Source of the DNA: Kriegella aquimaris
Lineage (GTDB): Bacteria > Bacteroidota > Bacteroidia > Flavobacteriales > Flavobacteriaceae
Direction: 5' to 3'
Length of the DNA stretch: 64,000 nucleotides
Assembly: GCF_900103215.1 (NCBI RefSeq)
Contig: NZ_FNGV01000012.1
Coordinates: forward strand, 62,001 to 126,000
In this document: positions 61,434 through 64,000 of the stretch, in pieces
Numbering within the stretch: the first letter of the stretch is position 1
Layout of the letters: the number at the start of each line of letters is the position of its first letter
The notes under the pieces: generated by a model
The model's input: the letters and a program-made list of their open reading frames with translations, nothing else
Databases searched by the model: none
What the model was told of the DNA's origin: nothing
Translations under genes and position numbers: made by a program

Positions 61434-63818
61434 TTACGGTTTCCAAGTGTAGGATTCCCCACGTTTTAAATCCAATTCTATAAATTGATTTTGATATCGT
61501 AAAACCACAGGTCGGCCGGTTTTGGAGGTTACTTTGGCCTCTATGTTTTTATTTTCTTTCCACCGAATATTCACTTCAAACCCTCCCCTAGCCAGTAACC
61601 CTTTTATTTCGCCTTCGGCCCATTCCGAGGGCAGGGCCGGTAGCAAGTGAAGTATCGGCGTATCGGCGGCGCTCTTCAATTTTTGAACGTTAATGTCTTT
61701 CGCGGTAAGATGCGATTGAAAAAGCATTTCGGTCACACCTGCACACATTCCGGTGTTTCCGTCCAGTTCGTACACATTGGATTGCGCCCCTGCAGTTGGT
61801 GGATGGATGACCATCAAATTGTCCTCCGTAAGTAATCTGAGCATATCGGTCAAGTTCTCATAGGCCGCCTCAGGTTTCCATAAACGTGCGGAATTCAATA
61901 GAAGCATCGATCTGGCCCAACCAGTATCCTCCCAGTTTTCTTTGGGTGTTTTTCGGAGCAAGACCGATTTCCAAGCGGCATCGGCAAATTCAGGTGTAAC
62001 CTCGGGCGTAATGGAAGCGTACGGAAAAACACCCAACAAATGGGTCATATGCCTATGGTTGGGCAGCGCTTCTTCATAATCGAAATACCATTCTTGAAGC
62101 TGCCCTTTGGAGCCAATCTGATACGGAGGCATTTCCTCTAGATACTTCTCTAAACGGCCAGCGAATTCTTTATCGATTCCCAAAATTTTTGCGCTCTTGA
62201 TACAGGTTTTTAGTATTTTCCTAATTACCACAAGGTCAGAAGTCGGCATTCGGCCCAATGCGAACCGTTCGCCATCGATTAAAAATTTATTTTCGGGGGA
62301 ATAGGAAGGCCCGGTCATACAATGTCCGGTTTCAGAATCAAGAAACATATAATCCATAAAGAACTCCGCACTACCTTTAAGAACCGGATAAGCGCGATCT
62401 CTAAGGAAGGCAACATCCCCCGTAAAGGCATAGTGATCCCACAGATGCGAAGCAACCCATGCCCCTCCGGTCGGGTGTAGACCCCAGCCCGTATCCCAAC
62501 CGGGAGCCGTAAACCCCCACGGATTAGATACTGTATGGGCTACCCATCCATTTGCGCCATACACTCCTTTTGCAGTTTTTTCACCAGAAGGCACCAAGGT
62601 ATTCTCGATCCAAGAAAACAAGGGCGTAGCGCATTCCTGTAGGTTCGTGGTCTCGGTAAGCCAATAATTCATTTGGGTATTCACATCCAAGTGCATATCG
62701 CAGGTCCAGCCGATTTGGCAAGCGATGTTGTCATTCCAGATACCTTGAAGGTGGCTAGGTAAAACCGAATTTTCCCTACTGCTCGCAATTGTCAAATAAC
62801 GGGCATATTGATACATTAGGGGAATGAGTCCGGTATCCGTTCCGCCAGCGGCAACTTTTTTCACCCGCTCATCGGTAGGCACTTCCGTTTGTAAATCCGA
62901 GCCTAATGCAAAACTCATCCTGTGGAAAAGTTTTCGGTAATCTTCTTCATGTGATTTTTTCAGCTGTTGGAATGATTTCTTTTTCGCCAAGGCCATTTTT
63001 TCGGAAATGTACTTTTTGGAGTCATTACCCATAAAAGAAGTGGCCATCGTAGGCACCACGGTAACATTGGAAGCCTTGGAAATAAGTAGTTTTCCATTTT
63101 CATAGGAAGTCGTGCCATCGTTTTCGGTAACCGAAATGGCACCATGGCCATCTACTCCCGTTCGCCCATCACTATGTTTTTTTTCCCACGCCTTACAGGT
63201 AAAAAACAAATTGCTGCCATCGCTCGAAACCTCCAAGGGGCGCTCGTAACCGTCCAGTTCCAAAGTAAAATTCAAGGCTTCTTTTTTATTAGCTGTAAAG
63301 CGGATGGCAATGACACCATCGGGGTTGGAGGCCAAATATTCCCGAGTATACGTAACGTTCCCTATATTATAATTAATCCTTACTGCGGCATTATTTAGAC
63401 TTAAGGAACGCTTATAACCTTTTACATTTTCACCGTGTTCAAAACCAATTTTAAGGTTTGCCATGGGCAAATTGGTGCCGTAATTTGACTTCTCTCCCAA
63501 AATATTCTTGGAAAGGGTTTCCACGGTTTGGTGGTCATTTGACAATAAAGCCTTTCGAATCTTCGGCATATAGCCCGAGGCACCTTTTTGGATGTTCTGC
63601 GAAACCTCACCCGAATAATAGGTGTTTTCAGTAAGTGCTAATTGTTCTTCCTTTATTCCACCATAAACCATAGCTCCCTGCATGCCGTTTCCAATGGGTA
63701 GCGCCTCGAACCAACGTTCTGCCGGAGCGGAAAACCATAATTCATTTTGACCATTCACGTCCTGCATCGCGCAACAGAATATTACAAGCGAAAGAAATAC
63801 TCTATAAATATTACTCAT
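61434..63818 (-). CDS. GH95 alpha-L-fucosidase, secreted
   Basis: 794 aa. Signal peptide ending VNGQ. N-terminal domain start LPIGNGMQGAMVYGGIKEEQ, LALTENTYYSGE is the GH95 hallmark. Catalytic (alpha/alpha)6 domain: HLDVNTQMNYWLTETTNL, TGPSYSPENKF with the general acid Glu, and YELDGNTGMCAGVTEMLFQS with the conserved Asp. It acts on alpha-1,2-linked L-fucose, or L-galactose in some members. Length and motifs are complete. It probably belongs to chromosome flanking the islands or to a neighbouring PUL, and shares no operon with the NamZ locus. Confidence 0.92.
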   Translation of the reverse strand: MSNIYRVFLSLVIFCCAMQDVNGQNELWFSAPAERWFEALPIGNGMQGAMVYGGIKEEQLALTENTYYSGEVSQNIQKGASGYMPKIRKALLSNDHQTVETLSKNILGEKSNYGTNLPMANLKIGFEHGENVKGYKRSLSLNNAAVRINYNIGNVTYTREYLASNPDGVIAIRFTANKKEALNFTLELDGYERPLEVSSDGSNLFFTCKAWEKKHSDGRTGVDGHGAISVTENDGTTSYENGKLLISKASNVTVVPTMATSFMGNDSKKYISEKMALAKKKSFQQLKKSHEEDYRKLFHRMSFALGSDLQTEVPTDERVKKVAAGGTDTGLIPLMYQYARYLTIASSRENSVLPSHLQGIWNDNIACQIGWTCDMHLDVNTQMNYWLTETTNLQECATPLFSWIENTLVPSGEKTAKGVYGANGWVAHTVSNPWGFTAPGWDTGWGLHPTGGAWVASHLWDHYAFTGDVAFLRDRAYPVLKGSAEFFMDYMFLDSETGHCMTGPSYSPENKFLIDGERFALGRMPTSDLVVIRKILKTCIKSAKILGIDKEFAGRLEKYLEEMPPYQIGSKGQLQEWYFDYEEALPNHRHMTHLLGVFPYASITPEVTPEFADAAWKSVLLRKTPKENWEDTGWARSMLLLNSARLWKPEAAYENLTDMLRLLTEDNLMVIHPPTAGAQSNVYELDGNTGMCAGVTEMLFQSHLTAKDINVQKLKSAADTPILHLLPALPSEWAEGEIKGLLARGGFEVNIRWKENKNIEAKVTSKTGRPVVLRYQNQFIELDLKRGESYTWKP

Positions 63819-63879
63819 AAATCGATTTTTATTTATTTGACAATAACTTCTGCGATTCGCAGGGAAATAGTAAATAAAA

Positions 63880-63906
63880 CCCCTAAAAAAATGGGGGCGT
63901 TTTTTA
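63880..63906. terminator. Probable terminator hairpin upstream of the GH95 gene
   Basis: CCCC (63880-63883) and GGGG(G) (63893-63897) enclose an A-rich loop, with CGTTTTTT after on the plus strand and a T-rich stretch after on the minus strand. It would end transcription of a gene entering from the right of the window. The stem is short. The last 180 bp contain no visible gene. Confidence 0.45.
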
Positions 63907-64000
63907 TTGCGGATAGACTTCGCGTTTTCATAAAACTTCTAATTTTTTATGGATGGAATGTATTCTTTGAATTAGTGCTCTATTGTATTGTCGACCGAAT

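Overview
The window comes from a Bacteroidota chromosome, most likely a marine or environmental member of the Flavobacteriia. The signs are an AT-rich composition, a SusC/SusD pair, lipoproteins with S-C lipoboxes, weak Shine-Dalgarno sequences, and NamZ, MurQ and GH95 genes. The genus cannot be read from the sequence.

Most of the window is mobile DNA. A 45-bp sequence equal to the 3' part of a CAT-anticodon tRNA occurs at 18125-18169 and again at 60838-60882. Each copy is followed by a terminator hairpin and an integrase gene, intact at 18278-19681 and broken at 60934. I read this as three integrative elements in tandem at one tRNA gene, whose intact copy should lie left of the window. Each of the four visible element ends carries a pair of 7-bp direct repeats with a 12-bp period, the expected form of integrase arm sites.

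Element 1 (before 1 to about 18.1 kb; its left end is missing) holds a maintenance block: an unknown protein, a ribbon-helix-helix protein, a RepA-like helicase, a 59-aa protein and a Toprim-type primase-like protein. An SRAP (HMCES/YedK) peptidase and a complete type I restriction-modification operon with an XRE regulator follow (5.5-12.9 kb). Its right end (12.9-18.0 kb) is a patchwork of IS21-like ends, 17-bp repeats, a lipoprotein gene, an outer-membrane-like gene and a truncated ISL3-type transposase.

Element 2 (18.1-60.9 kb, about 42.7 kb) starts with integrase, an unknown protein and a 970-bp iteron-like array. A large defence locus comes next (22.1-41.9 kb): two different HsdM proteins, a DUF262/DUF1524 GmrSD-like protein, a putative PD-(D/E)XK protein, HsdS, a HEPN-like protein, a Septu-like PtuA/PtuB pair whose ATPase has an EVE-like N-terminus, an HTH/nucleotidyltransferase pair with its own palindromic operators, HsdR, and McrBC. 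After two small genes comes a convergent carbohydrate locus (43.5-60.6 kb): SusC, SusD, two glycoside hydrolase-like proteins, three NamZ (GH171) paralogues, an SSS transporter, MurQ and a DeoR regulator. It fits scavenging of MurNAc-containing cell-wall sugars. No MurNAc kinase is visible.

Element 3 is a remnant: att, terminator, integrase pseudogene and a piece of an MFS sugar transporter. It is followed by a GH95 alpha-L-fucosidase gene (61.4-63.8 kb), probably flanking chromosome.

The strongest candidates for undescribed biology are the composite 22-37 kb defence locus, the iteron-like array at 20.5-21.5 kb, and the conserved integrase-site geometry at the element ends.
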